From positions 47,478,162 to 47,517,541 of the forward strand of contig JBOZIK010000001.1 of assembly GCA_051453625.1 (NCBI GenBank): DNA of 39,380 nt, given 5' to 3'. Position 1 is the first letter of the stretch. Each line of letters begins with the position of its first letter. The DNA is from Welwitschia mirabilis (taxonomy: Eukaryota; Gnetophyta; Gnetopsida; Welwitschiales). The notes beneath the pieces were generated by a model that was not told the DNA's origin, searched no databases, and saw only the letters and a list, made by a program, of their open reading frames with translations. Of this stretch, positions 22,259 through 33,349 are shown piece by piece. The translations under genes were made by a program, and so were the position numbers.

Positions 22259-23009
22259 NNNNNNNNNNNNNNNNNNNNNNNNNNNNNNNNNNNNNNNNNN
22301 NNNNNNNNNNNNNNNNNNNNNNNNNNNNNNNNNNNNNNNNNNNNNNNNNNNNNNNNNNNNNNNNNNNNNNNNNNNNNNNNNNNNNNNNNNNNNNNNNNNN
22401 NNNNNNNNNNNNNNNNNNNNNNNNNNNNNNNNNNNNNNNNNNNNNNNNNNNNNNNNNNNNNNNNNNNNNNNNNNNNNNNNNNNNNNNNNNNNNNNNNNNN
22501 NNNNNNNNNNNNNNNNNNNNNNNNNNNNNNNNNNNNNNNNNNNNNNNNNNNNNNNNNNNNNNNNNNNNNNNNNNNNNNNNNNNNNNNNNNNNNNNNNNNN
22601 NNNNNNNNNNNNNNNNNNNNNNNNNNNNNNNNNNNNNNNNNNNNNNNNNNNNNNNNNNNNNNNNNNNNNNNNNNNNNNNNNNNNNNNNNNNNNNNNNNNN
22701 NNNNNNNNNNNNNNNNNNNNNNNNNNNNNNNNNNNNNNNNNNNNNNNNNNNNNNNNNNNNNNNNNNNNNNNNNNNNNNNNNNNNNNNNNNNNNNNNNNNN
22801 NNNNNNNNNNNNNNNNNNNNNNNNNNNNNNNNNNNNNNNNNNNNNNNNNNNNNNNNNNNNNNNNNNNNNNNNNNNNNNNNNNNNNNNNNNNNNNNNNNNN
22901 NNNNNNNNNNNNNNNNNNNNNNNNNNNNNNNNNNNNNNNNNNNNNNNNNNNNNNNNNNNNNNNNNNNNNNNNNNNNNNNNNNNNNNNNNNNNNNNNNNNN
23001 NNNNNNNNN
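22259..23009. other. Assembly gap of 751 Ns
   Basis: All bases are N, in the interior of element B. Coding sequence could be hidden here. Confidence 0.97.
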
Positions 23010-24250
23010 GGCTTATGTGATTAAGATCAGTAGTAGTCCATTTCTTAGCAGTCTATCATTGGTGGTTTAGAGAATTTCTTATTCAAATCGTTAAACCCAA
23101 AATACAGTGGTTCTATTTATGTTTGATCAGGAACTCTTGCAAGACATCATTTTAGGGAGAAGACGAAAATGAATTGAAAAAGTAATGATATTTAAAAGTT
23201 TGTTTTAATTATACAGAAGTTTTATCTTCCTTATTAAGGCTTGGATCTTGCTTAATAAATAAAGGATAAGATGAAATAGTTGACTCATTAAGTTATTGAT
23301 AAAGAGATGAAGATGGATTATGAAAAGGTTATTTGCTGATGTTTTCTTCCTTACTATGGGATTCCTCTGTAAGTGATAATGGCTTGAAGTAATTGCTCTC
23401 TTTGTTGATGTTACTTACTGACTTATCGTTTATAGAATTCTTTAAGGTATATAACTCCTCAAATGGTTGTTCATCTCTTAAATCATACTCTGATATGTTT
23501 AACCATACTCTAAAATATAGATTTATTATAGATAATTAACCATTGAGTACTACATTTCTAAACTCAAGATCCTCATGAATTTTCTCATTCATTTTTTTCA
23601 TTTCCAATGGATGTGACTTAAGTATCATTTGTATTACTATTCTTAATTCTTTCAAAAATTTTGAGGCTCTTAGATTCATGGATTGGAGGAAGATATTATT
23701 TTTATTAAATAAGGATTCCCATGACTGAAGCATTAGTTTGGACAATCTGTTAGAGGATCTGGATTTGACTTTAAAAACTTTTCTTAAGATTACTTAAGAA
23801 AGAAAAGTGTTATTTAAAAATTGTTTCATAGTAATTGTTAATTTTGTCTTATGCCTCCATGAATTTTCTAACTAACTTCTCAAAGGAGGTGGATGAAGGT
23901 TATTGTTACATGAAGAAAGATGGTTGGTAAAGATAAGGATCATGTTACATCATAGAACGTGTGGGGTCAAACTGTTATTGAAAAAAGGTATTTCAAATTC
24001 AAAGAAGGGAGTTTAATTGGTATGAGGAGGGTGTTAGTCAAATGAATATGAAAAAAAGGGTGAAGGATAAGTGCTATTACAATTGTATCAGATGAAGTCC
24101 TCTAAGGTTTTCTTAAGCTGAATGTCATCTCCTATACTTTTAGGTTGAGAATAACTAGGTATGTTATAGGAATTATCATAGTTTTCATAGGCAAAGTAGG
24201 ATTCAAAAGGTTTTTTGAATGGCTTATGCACACCCAACTCATGTTAAAAT
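23010..24250 (-). pseudogene. Element B: gag-like pseudogene
   Basis: Read on the minus strand from about 24250 it gives YDNSYNIPSYSQPKSIGDDI, then QLKKTLEDFI (24122-24093). Low-complexity P/S/Y text follows, then IHESKSLK and later QDPSLNKED. The same words occur in element A (IQLKKTLGNYLQ, IHEPKSLK, QDSSLNEDN) at corresponding places. An S/Y/P-rich stretch followed by 'LeetL..Fi' helices resembles the C-terminal half of Athila-type gag, but no zinc knuckle is found, so 'gag-like' is an inference. The longest open piece is 23745-23536, in a frame that may not be the original one. Confidence 0.55.
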
Positions 24251-24994
24251 TTTCTTAAAAAATAAATTATAAAATTAGATAAAAGGTTATTCTTTCTTTA
24301 GTTTTTACAGAAACAAAGGAGGTCTAAGATCAGAAAGTTTGTATAGAGTGGAGGAAAGGCTTTCTCTAAAGTGTGAGAATGTTTTGCATGAAATAGCTAG
24401 TGTTGCTAGTCAAGGAAGTGACGGTGCTAGTTAGGATAAGACTTAGCACTTATAAAAAAGATTTAAGAATTCATGCAATTATCACAAAGTGTTCACTATT
24501 ACAAGGTTTCAGAAAAAATAAAATAGAAATAAAAATGGGAAAGCATGCAAATCCACACTTAATGAAAATTAATTAATTTTTTATATTTTTAGTTTTTTAT
24601 CAGCTAGCTCACATGGAAAACCAAAATTAAAAACCAAAAAAAAAAAAAAATTTAAAGCATGCAAAGTGAGTTAATTCTTAGTTTTTCCATCCTTGGTTGT
24701 AACCTATAAAAACACTATTAGTACTACAACCAAATCAAGTTATAGTAAGAAAAGCTAAAGAACAACTCCAAAAGAACTATCTTAGATATCATTGAAAAGG
24801 ACAAGTACCAACCACTAGAAGGAAAAGATAAACAAACACATAAAGCAAAAGGAAAATGGGCCAATTAAGGTATCACTAGAAAGGACTAGTAACCACTACT
24901 GGAAAATAAAATCTAACTAAAAACTCATAAGAAAAAAAAGTTTATGCTTTTTCTAACTAGATACTATACCATTATTCCCGATAATGGTACAAAA
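24251..24994 (-). other. Element B: 5' leader between primer site and gag-like region
   Basis: Matches the leader of element A (27569-28000): both have 'ctagtgatacc', 'ttttc/ttattttcta', and a tract ending in a long homopolymer (14 or more A on the plus strand at about 24635). No frame is evident. Confidence 0.6.
24976..24991 (-). other. Primer-binding-site remnant of element B (tRNA-Asp type)
   Basis: On the minus strand TGTACCATTATCGGGA follows the LTR end. Aligned to TGGCGCCGTTGCCGGGGA it differs only by C-to-T and G-to-A changes and two single-base losses. It also forms most of a perfect hairpin (24967-24989). Confidence 0.55.
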
Positions 24995-26346
24995 TTCTTA
25001 TTATATTTTATAGTGATCTAGATTTAAACCAAGTTAAAAACTTAGTTACCATTCTTTCATAGGGAGAATTGAAGTTGACTAAATAAAATTTATACAAACT
25101 GTTGCTAACTTGCAAGTTATAAAAAGAAAGAAAAATAAAAGGAAAAATAAGGAGATGAGCAATGTTGTAAAACTTCATAGGAAAAGTGAAAAGCAAGGTT
25201 CAAGGATTTTCCAATCCATCCTCCTATAAATCCTCACTCACTCATATGTAGTGTTAACTTGTAATAAACTTTAGATCTATAAAGGCTTAGATCATGATGA
25301 CATAATCTCATTCACCATTTGAGTGCTAGTGAATTTAATTGTTATTGATCCCATAGTCTTAAAATAAAAATGGAAAGTACATACTAACTCTGCACAAGAT
25401 CTATAAAAGTGCTAATTTTATGAAGTAATTAACATAATCAAATTCACTTAGTTAACCAAAGTAAAACTTGATAGTAAATTATCCCCTAAGTATTCTCGAT
25501 GAAAACTAAATTGAGATTAGTAATCAAAAGAAAGAACTCCTTAGTATTAAATGAAAAAAATGTACATTACATCAAAGATGAAGGAAGTAGAAAAGACTCC
25601 TTAGCTCCTTGAAAATAAACTTACTTCTTAAGGAAGTACTCAGAAGGCCATTATGAACTCCAAAAGTTTTGTACTTTACCTAAATAAAGGATATTTACAA
25701 TGAGGGACTTAAGCCCCTTTCATAGTTGAGCATGGGGGTGAGGGGTGGTTACAAGTCCTTACCTTATAGAATTAGATAGATGATTACATAATGATGATAT
25801 TAGAGAGGACAATTTGTCATCTTTTATATTTAATAGAAATTTTATGATTATGCCAACACTTAATTATTAAATGCTGTAGCTGCTACTAACCACTATTGTT
25901 GTCATGTATCTCCACAATCATCCTACTCAGCAATGCCACAAGTTACTATTGTGAGTCCTTGTAACCACTGCCATTTATCTCCATCATCATCCTACTAAGC
26001 AAGAATGCAATTTATTTTTGATGTGGAATTTGATCAATTCTATAGCTTCATTTGATTTAATTCTTAATGATAAATTAGAAATACAAGAATTAAAGTGTTT
26101 TACCCTCATAGATTGATGGCACTAGTAGTCTTGCATAGTGGTGTTGGCGTTCTAGCTTGGATGATCATCAAACTTTGACATATCCTTTAAAATTTATTAA
26201 ATACCTTGAAAATGTTATGGATAAATGATAAGTCCATAATTATTGTGAAAATAAATAGAAGAGATGTTTTTGTAATAAAATTGATTATGTTAATGTCTTT
26301 CATTAAGATAATTAATTTAATTACAATGTTAATTTTTACATATTAA
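24995..26346 (-). repeat. 5' LTR of element B (T1)
   Basis: Partner of 19368-20693. On the minus strand its head 'ttaatatgtaaaaattaacattg' is at 26346. The TATA position reads TATGAAAGG (near 25724), so the promoter box has one change from the TATAAAAGG kept in the 3' LTR. The 3' limit is placed just before the primer-site remnant. Confidence 0.83.
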
Positions 26347-27548
26347 TAAAATCCATTAGATTCCAATTATGGGCTTATTGAAAAATTAAATAAAAAATAA
26401 CCATTAATCTTGATAATATATGGTATAGGCACAAAGTGAAATGTAGCAGTGACTTGTCCGAATTACAAGTATGATAACATGGAGGACATCTGGTAATAAC
26501 ATTTGATGGTAATAGCATCATCATCTAGAGGTCATGTCATTACCACTTTTTATAAGAAAATAAAGAATTTCTGTATAAAGCTACATGACCAAATTTATAA
26601 CCTCTCTTAAGGTAACCACCTAAAAGTATAATCCCATTTTTGTAACCACCACAAATCACTATAACCCAAAGGTTCCTAGGCATACCCTCACTTATAAACT
26701 TGCTTTGATTCCTTATTTATAAACATATTTGGTTGGGTGAACATAGTGGGGATACTTGGAGCGTTAGATTGATATGGCTTTTTAATCACCTTCTTTGGGA
26801 GTGAACTTATTCTAAATTAGTTTCCAAGAGTCTATTTTAGATTAATTTTTCTCCTTTGATATAATGTATTTCTTGATTTAATATAAGAATATGTTGTTCA
26901 TTCTTCTATTTCCACTACATGTTAATATAGTACTTTTAATCCTTATGTGTGACTATTTCTTCTCCTAATATAAAATTAGTTATTCATTCTTTAATTGCTA
27001 GTGCATGCTAACATGATACTTTTAATCCTTACATGAGACTATATTATTAAGTTCTATCACTACTAAGTGAGATCTATAGAGTTAATTTATTGATTATAAT
27101 CACTATCATGTTATAGATCTTAAGTGTAGTTATCCTTACTTTTTATATTTATAAGGGCTACGAAGGATTAAAGTAACCATTAAATTCACTAATACTCATG
27201 TGGTAAATGAGATTATTTCACCACACCTAAGCTATTATAACTTGATAATTTGGGCTTATCTTTTAGAATTATAAGATATCATTGAAGTAGAGGTGTGGTA
27301 TTGGACAAGTTGAGCTAGAACTTTGAAGCTTGTTCATTTTCCTACGTTATCAATTAAAGTTTAATAAAAATTCTCAACTTTGAATTTTTCATTTTAATAC
27401 AAGATTGTTAATATTATGTTACTTTTGTTAAGTTTACCTAAATTATTCCTATGAAAGAATGATATTGGTACTCATCTATTTTTCATTAACATCCATATTT
27501 ACTATAATGAATATCATAATTCAACCATAAAAAGATTTTGATAAGGTT
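26347..27548 (+). repeat. 5' LTR of element A (T2), head missing
   Basis: It aligns with 33660-34850: 'gataacatggaggacat.tgg', 'aatagcatcatcatct', 'caaaggttcct', 'ttaatccttatgtg', 'gttatagatcttaagt' and 'gaacgatatta.gtactcat' all recur. The first 300 bp of the 3' LTR have no counterpart, because the sequence changes at 26346 into the divergent B LTR. TATA-like TTATAAAC occurs near 26691 and again near 26716. Confidence 0.82.
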
Positions 27549-27558
27549 NNNNNNNNNN
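27549..27558. other. 10-base assembly gap at the LTR/primer-site junction
   Basis: Ten Ns fall where the left half of the primer site should be. Confidence 0.95.
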
Positions 27559-27568
27559 TTACCAGGGA
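27559..27568 (+). other. Right half of the element A primer-binding site (tRNA-Asp type)
   Basis: TTACCAGGGA equals TTGCCGGGGA, the last ten bases of the tRNA-Asp complement, apart from two G-to-A changes. It is followed by ATAATGG, as in element B. Confidence 0.55.
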
Positions 27569-28369
27569 TAATGGCATGGTAGCCTCTTAGAAGTATCATA
27601 ATTTTTCTTTCTTACCATTTTTCATTACTTTTTAACTTAGTGATTGATATTGGTTCCTCTCTATTAAAACTTAAATTGACCCTTTTTATTTCTTGATCCA
27701 CTTCTAGTGATACCCAAATTAATCCAGTTTAAAGTTTTATTTAGTTTTTCTACTCTAACTTAAAAAACATTTTCATATTAGACATTTTGTGTGGTAGGTC
27801 TAATGAATTTTTTGTAATTCACAATGAAAACAAGGATAAAAAAATGTGAAAAGATAAAATAGAACTCAATTTTATGTTTTTTTTTGGTTTTTGATAAATT
27901 TTATTTTAGTAGTTAGAATATGTCTTTACTACATTTTAGTATTTTTCTATAAAAATTCTAAAGAAGAAAAAACTTTAAAAGGTTTATTCATAGGTTTTGT
28001 TTCATTTCAGACCATTGTCATTTCATTTTTCACTACTCATTTTCTACGGCCCATAATGTGAAATATTTTTTGTAGTTACATATATAACTATCCTCTTTTT
28101 TTGAAGTATTTCTCTAAAAAAGACTGACAACACTGTGAAGAATAACTGACATCATCATCTTTTTCATAAGTTTATCATTAAATTTTTACAAAGAAAATAT
28201 TCTCATCCATATGAACCCTTTATGATATTGAGCCTCCCCTAAAACCTTAAAAAGTTATAAAAATGTAATTCTATAGTTAATTTCATAGACCATTCTCTAA
28301 AACTAGATATTAGTGGACATGTATTCCTTTTAATAGATTATATAAGATACCTTTTGAACTCCAATCTAT
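27569..28369 (+). other. Element A: 5' leader
   Basis: Shares blocks with the element B leader (minus 24975-24251), such as 'tctagtgatacc' and 'taactt.atttgg/tttagt'. It is T-rich, with no frame. Confidence 0.6.
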
Positions 28370-29890
28370 CTATGGGAACTATAAAAATTCCTATAATGTT
28401 ACTAATCATGTTTAATCTAAACAAATCATAGGAGGTTATATTCAACTTAAGAAAACTCTAGGGAACTACCTTCAATGCAAATATAAGAACCTTATCATTT
28501 TAAACCATAAGATCCTTTCAACACTAGGTAAATCTTTGGAGGATGTCTTCAAATCCTAGAACTGCATCTATATATAAATTAACCTCTTTGTAATCTTGAG
28601 TTTGAAAATCCTTATTTTGAACTAAAGGAGTCTGATTCCATGCCTCTCACGATCCCTCATAATCTTTTTCCTTTATCACCTTATCAAATTCCATTATCCT
28701 CTTATCCTTATACATCAAACTAACAATAACCTTTGTCATCTACTCCATTGGAGGAATCATTAAGAAAATGTTTGGAAATTCAAACCCAGATTCTCTATGT
28801 CATAAACAAACTAAGCAATATGCCTCCTCCTTGAGCAACCTAGAACAGATAGATCTCATTCCTTTTATTACTTCCCATAATACTTATCCTTCATCTTCTT
28901 TTTCATATTCTTCGTCATTTGATCAATATCCTCCATCTTTCTATATTTAACAACCCTCTTTACAAACCTTAGAAGAGACATTATAGAGTTTCTTAAAAGA
29001 TGTTGCTTATAATTCTTCTAAAATGCCTTTGCCTTAACCACCTAAACATTCTCTAAAAGAAAACACTAAATAAATCATGAAATCTTATAAGTAAACTATG
29101 AAAAATGTAGAGAAAATTCTTCAAGTAACCTAAACCAATTCTCAAATTGTTAGTATACTCAACCAGTAAGAAGAGGAAGACCATACAATTCATGAACCTA
29201 AGAGTCTTAAAAATCATAAAAGTATTAAGGGTAATTAAATCAATAATGCTCAAGCCATATCTTTTAGGAGGGATGAGAAAACTAATGAGAAAACCCTTGA
29301 GGCCTTAAGTTTAGAAGTGTACTAAAGAGTGAATAATTATTTGCAAAAAGGATATACTTTAAAGGAGGATTAAAAATATTAGAGGATGAGTAATTATTAT
29401 AATATAAGAAACCATTTGAGAAAGGCTATATCTTTGAGAGTTATACAATAGAAAATAAGTCATATGAATGAGAAGGACAACATCGAAAAAGAATCTTTCT
29501 TTGATTTATAACTATTACTTGAGAAACCACAAGGAGGAATTCCCTAACAATCTCAATAATAAGATGAACATTACAAAATAGCATATACACAGTCCATCCT
29601 ATGATGAATATTTGTTTCCAACAACCTCATGAGCCAATAATTTGATTTTCATCTTTATCTTCTCAGCAAGACTCAAGCCTTAATGAAGATAATCAATCTT
29701 CTTTACAATTGTAATCACCTTTGAAGGATCTTACACATGATTCTTCTAATAAACATATACCTTTTCAAATGATTTCTAATTCATCTTTGTCTTCATCTCT
29801 AATGATGTATTGCATGAGTTATCAAATAAGCATGAATAAGATAAAGGATAGACTATTTCTAACTTTGAATGCATAATTTTACTGCTAATG
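28370..29890 (+). pseudogene. Element A: gag-like pseudogene with repeated amphipathic helices
   Basis: Recognisable text, in changing frames: NSYNVTN, IQLKKTLGNYLQ (28440-28478), LEESLRKCLEIQTQ (28748-28789), LEQIDLIPF, SSSFSYSSSFDQYPPSF, LQTLEETL-stop-SFLKDV (28960-29004), TNSQIVSILNQ, IHEPKSLKNHKSIKG, NNAQAISFRRDEKTNEKTLEAL, QDSSLNEDN. The pattern is an S/Y/P-rich spacer followed by a 'LEetL..fL' helix, occurring three times, then a charged tail. The 'naqAIsfR' part recalls the 'aitlRSGke' end of Athila-type gag. No zinc knuckle or protease follows. Element B has the same order. About 500 residues would be encoded if intact; stops are frequent. The short open frame 28768-28950 is part of it. 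Confidence 0.55.
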
Positions 29891-31200
29891 TTGATGTTAT
29901 TTCTAATTTTATGGAATTATGCATAAAAACGTACATGCATTATCTTTCAAGTCAAAATGCTTCACAAGTGTTTAAACCATTCAATCTTCACCTCTACATT
30001 CTTAAGCCTTCATATACACATCACCTTAGATAATCCCCTTTATAATTTTTAGTTTCATTGTATGCTTTTATATTATATTTTTCCTTTAAATTAGGTTTTC
30101 CTTTTATATTAGATTTAAGTTGGAAAAAATTAAAAACATTAAAAGCACTTCTACTTGACGGTTTCTCTCACTTAAAATTCATCAAAGAACTATCATGTGT
30201 ATAATTATCACCTTAAAACCTTTTATTTAGAAAATTCCAAATATTATTTCTATTATAGAATAAGCCATCGTCATCTTATACCTCATCATCCATCCCTTTC
30301 ACTCTAGTACTACCTCATAAAAATCACCGACCATCCATACCCTTCATCCATCCATGAATTCACAAGACTTGATGAGTGATTACCTTGTCAGCATAATTTC
30401 TATGGAATTTAAGTTCACTTGTATTTTTCAAGAGAATATCATACTTGGTTTTGAGTTATTTGTTAGGGTTAGTTTAACTTGAGATCTCTAAATTTGGAAA
30501 GTATGGTTGAAACTCTAAATTTAAAAAGTATGATTAAAAAAGGTGGAATCTACTTTTATAATATATCTATGTTTTCAAGAATTCCTATGGAAATAAGATT
30601 AGGCTAATGAGCTAATGATTTCTTTTATGTGCATAAAAATATTTAATATAAGAAGAAGAATAAAAATAAAAAAATTAATAACTCTTCTCCAAAAGCACAT
30701 TTATTTTAATCAATTAATTATATTTAGTTAACTATATTGAGGCTATGGACACTCAGTAGAAATGTATCTCTAATGATTTATTTATGATATGATCAACTCT
30801 CATTAGGGATATAAATGCTTACTTACAATGCAACAATGATTCTTTATGTAATAAAATGCTTAATTTTGTTGGAAGAAGATGTCATAATATTAGATGCTCA
30901 ATTTGGTTTAAATACTTGAAACAAGGAATATATGTGATTGTCAAAAAATGTAAACATTAGAAAGAAAAGGTGGAATTTGGAGATGATTTTGTAATTATTT
31001 TTTAAACTCATGTACTTGAAAATTTTCTTACTAATTTTTAAATTTTCATAGGTTTACTTAGAGGATATCTTATTTGTTTAACATTGTGATCTATCTAATA
31101 AAAATAAGATTTACAAAAAGTTTAATAAAGTGATCATTATATTAGGTATTGCATCTTGTCCATTCATATATTTTTGAATCACTTTTCATTTTTATTATCA
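29891..31200 (+). other. Element A: 3' noncoding interior
   Basis: No gene is seen. Block 30631-30933 ('gcataaaaat.' to 'aaggaatatatg') matches minus 21676-21376 in element B, including 'tagttaa.tatatt.aggct' and 'atcaact..cattaggga.ataaatgct'. The rest is unique, AT-rich sequence. Confidence 0.6.
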
Positions 31201-32572
31201 TGTATTAACATGTAAAAATTAAAATTTTAATTAAATTGGTTAACCAATTTGCTTAATAGAAGATATTAATATAACTAATTTATCATAAAAACATCTTTTA
31301 TATTACTTTTCTATAATAAACATGGACTTTTCATCTTTTTATGACTTTTTCAAAATAATTATCTCACTTTTAAGAACATGCTAAAAAAGGATGATTATCT
31401 AAACTAAAATAGTGGTATCATTACCTTTCATCATTAGTGGTATTGGTCTTTCTAAGAAAAATACTTTAAAACTCATGTTTCCTACTTGTCATGTAAAATT
31501 CAATCAAATGCAATTATGGGATTAATTGGATTTCATAGCAACAATCACTAGTATCTTTAATGATACATAATGGTGATGATGATAACATGAAGTAGTAACA
31601 TGTGGCAATGGTAAGTAGGATGACAATGAAGACATATGGTAATGACAGTAGTTATCAAAATTAGTAGCATTCAGAAGCTAAATTTGGAGCTCATCATAAT
31701 GATTTCTACCTAATGCATGATAACAAAGACTCCAAATATTGCTACATGCCATATTTTATAACTACTCACCTAACACTATAAAACAAAGGCTTGTAACCAT
31801 CCCATAACACATAATTGCCGATAAAAGGGCCTTGTGCCCTCATTTTTAGTGTCCTTAATTTTGGAAAAAATATAGAATCTTTGAAGTATGAAGTTAACAT
31901 GGCCTTCTAATTACTTTCTTTAGAAGTGAGATTACTTTAAGAATAGATTGACAAGTCCTTTCTAGATTCCTTCTTCCTTTGATGTAATGTTTTTTTTTTT
32001 TATTTTGATACATAATAGTTGTCTTCTCTTGATTTTAAGTTGCAAATTACGTTGAATTTTTAATGCTTAAATAGCAAATTTAGTTTTAAGTTCTATTTTC
32101 ATTTAAGTAAATTCTATAATTAATTGGTATAAGTATTCTTTAATTTGATGGATTTTAGGTACTTAGTTTCTTACTTTCCATTTTTATTTTAAGGCTATAA
32201 AGGATTAAGTGACTATTAAATTTATCAATCTTTGTATGATGAATGAAATTATGTCACCATAACCCAAGCCATGATTACTTGATAGTTTGAAGTGTGTTGT
32301 AGGAAAAGTGCAGTATATCATTAGAGTGAAGGATTGCTAATAAATAACTAAGGAAAAAACTTAGAGTTTGCTTAATTCTTTACTTTTCTGATGAATTTTC
32401 AAACAAATTCTCAACTCTCTATTTTTCTTTATTTAATTATAACTTATAAGTCAAGCAAGAGTTGTGTAATTTATGTAAAACTATTCTAATTATCCCTATG
32501 AAAAGAGTAGTACTGAGTATCAACTCAGTTTAAATCTAGTTTATTATACTCAAATGAATACCATGCATTACA
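31201..32572 (+). repeat. T1 LTR inside element A, probably solo
   Basis: Starts TGTATTAACATGTAAAAATT and follows the B-type (T1) version along its length, e.g. 'acatgtggcaatggtaagtaggatgacaa', 'gataaaagggccttgtgccctcat', 'ctttccatttttattttaaggct'. The TATA-like box is GATAAAAGG at 31820-31828. The 3' end is put at the CA of 'attaca' (32572). The pentamers on either side (tatca, gaaaa) do not match. If the end is moved to 32567, 'ttaca' gives 3 of 5, so the target duplication is unproven. Confidence 0.75.
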
Positions 32573-33349
32573 GAAAAAAAGCTCTAGTCGTAATGATTTT
32601 CCATCCTGTAGTGAAAATTTACATTTCATTCCTATTCTATTCATTCCATTCACCATTTAATTCAACCTATAATGCCAAATCCTCTTATTTTTACTAATAA
32701 ACCATTTTATAAACTTTTACTCTCAAAGTCACAAAATCATTAGTGCTATCTCTAGTCCTTATCAGTGCCACTGTCCATTTTTCAATTTTCGCATTTAAAA
32801 TATTTTACAACATCATCCATTAAATTTACAAACTTTTTAGATTTTTAGTCCTTACTAAAATTTTTCCAAAACTAATTGTAATCCATTTTCGATCATGATA
32901 TTTTACTTTTATTTTTACCTTTAATTTCATTTTCCTCAGCCTTACATAAATCCTCATTTGCAAAACAAGTAATTAATAATTATTTTTAAGAGTCTCTTTC
33001 TTTTTGCATTTTCTTATATGTATTTAAGTGTATTGCATTGTAGTATTTTTAAATGTGTTTCATTAAAGTGTTTTACTTTACAGTGTGTTGCATTAAAGTG
33101 ACTTTTTAGCTGGTCATGTAATGAAAAATCATGTAATCAGATTCTTTATTTTAGAATATTCTTAGAAGTTATATGAAAATTATCTTTTAAAACTTTGAAG
33201 ATAAATTTTACTTTTGGTTAGGAAGTAAAAATGTTTTAAAAGATATATCAGTTTTCATACCTGAGTATTTTTCCTCAGACAATTTTTTCATGTTGACAAT
33301 TTGTTTATTAACATTTTACTAAGAGGCTACCAAAATTCTAGTTAGAGGG
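32573..33349 (+). other. Element A: interior between the nested LTR and the 3' LTR
   Basis: T-rich and noncoding, with no match to element B that I can see. It has repeated 'gtgttgcattaaagtg'/'gtgtttcattaaagtg' motifs near 33055-33105. It ends with AGTTAGAGGG (33340-33349) directly before the LTR start TG, a plausible polypurine tract. Confidence 0.5.

Larger units (their letters stand above)
19368..26346 (-). mobile_element. Element B: non-autonomous T-family LTR retrotransposon
   Basis: Two direct repeats of about 1.33-1.35 kb (19368-20693 and 24995-26346) enclose a 4.3 kb interior. Read on the minus strand, the interior has a decayed tRNA-Asp type primer site, a gag-like pseudogene and a noncoding tail. 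I find no RT, RNase H, integrase or protease in the readable part; a 751-N gap hides some of it. Element A shares both the gag-like and the noncoding blocks, so this is a family structure and not a chance deletion. Both outer edges abut other LTRs, so no target duplication can be read. Confidence 0.8.

Noticed and set aside
22227-23024. Open frame of 265 codons across the 751-N gap
   Set aside because: Fewer than 15 real codons; an artefact of the gap.
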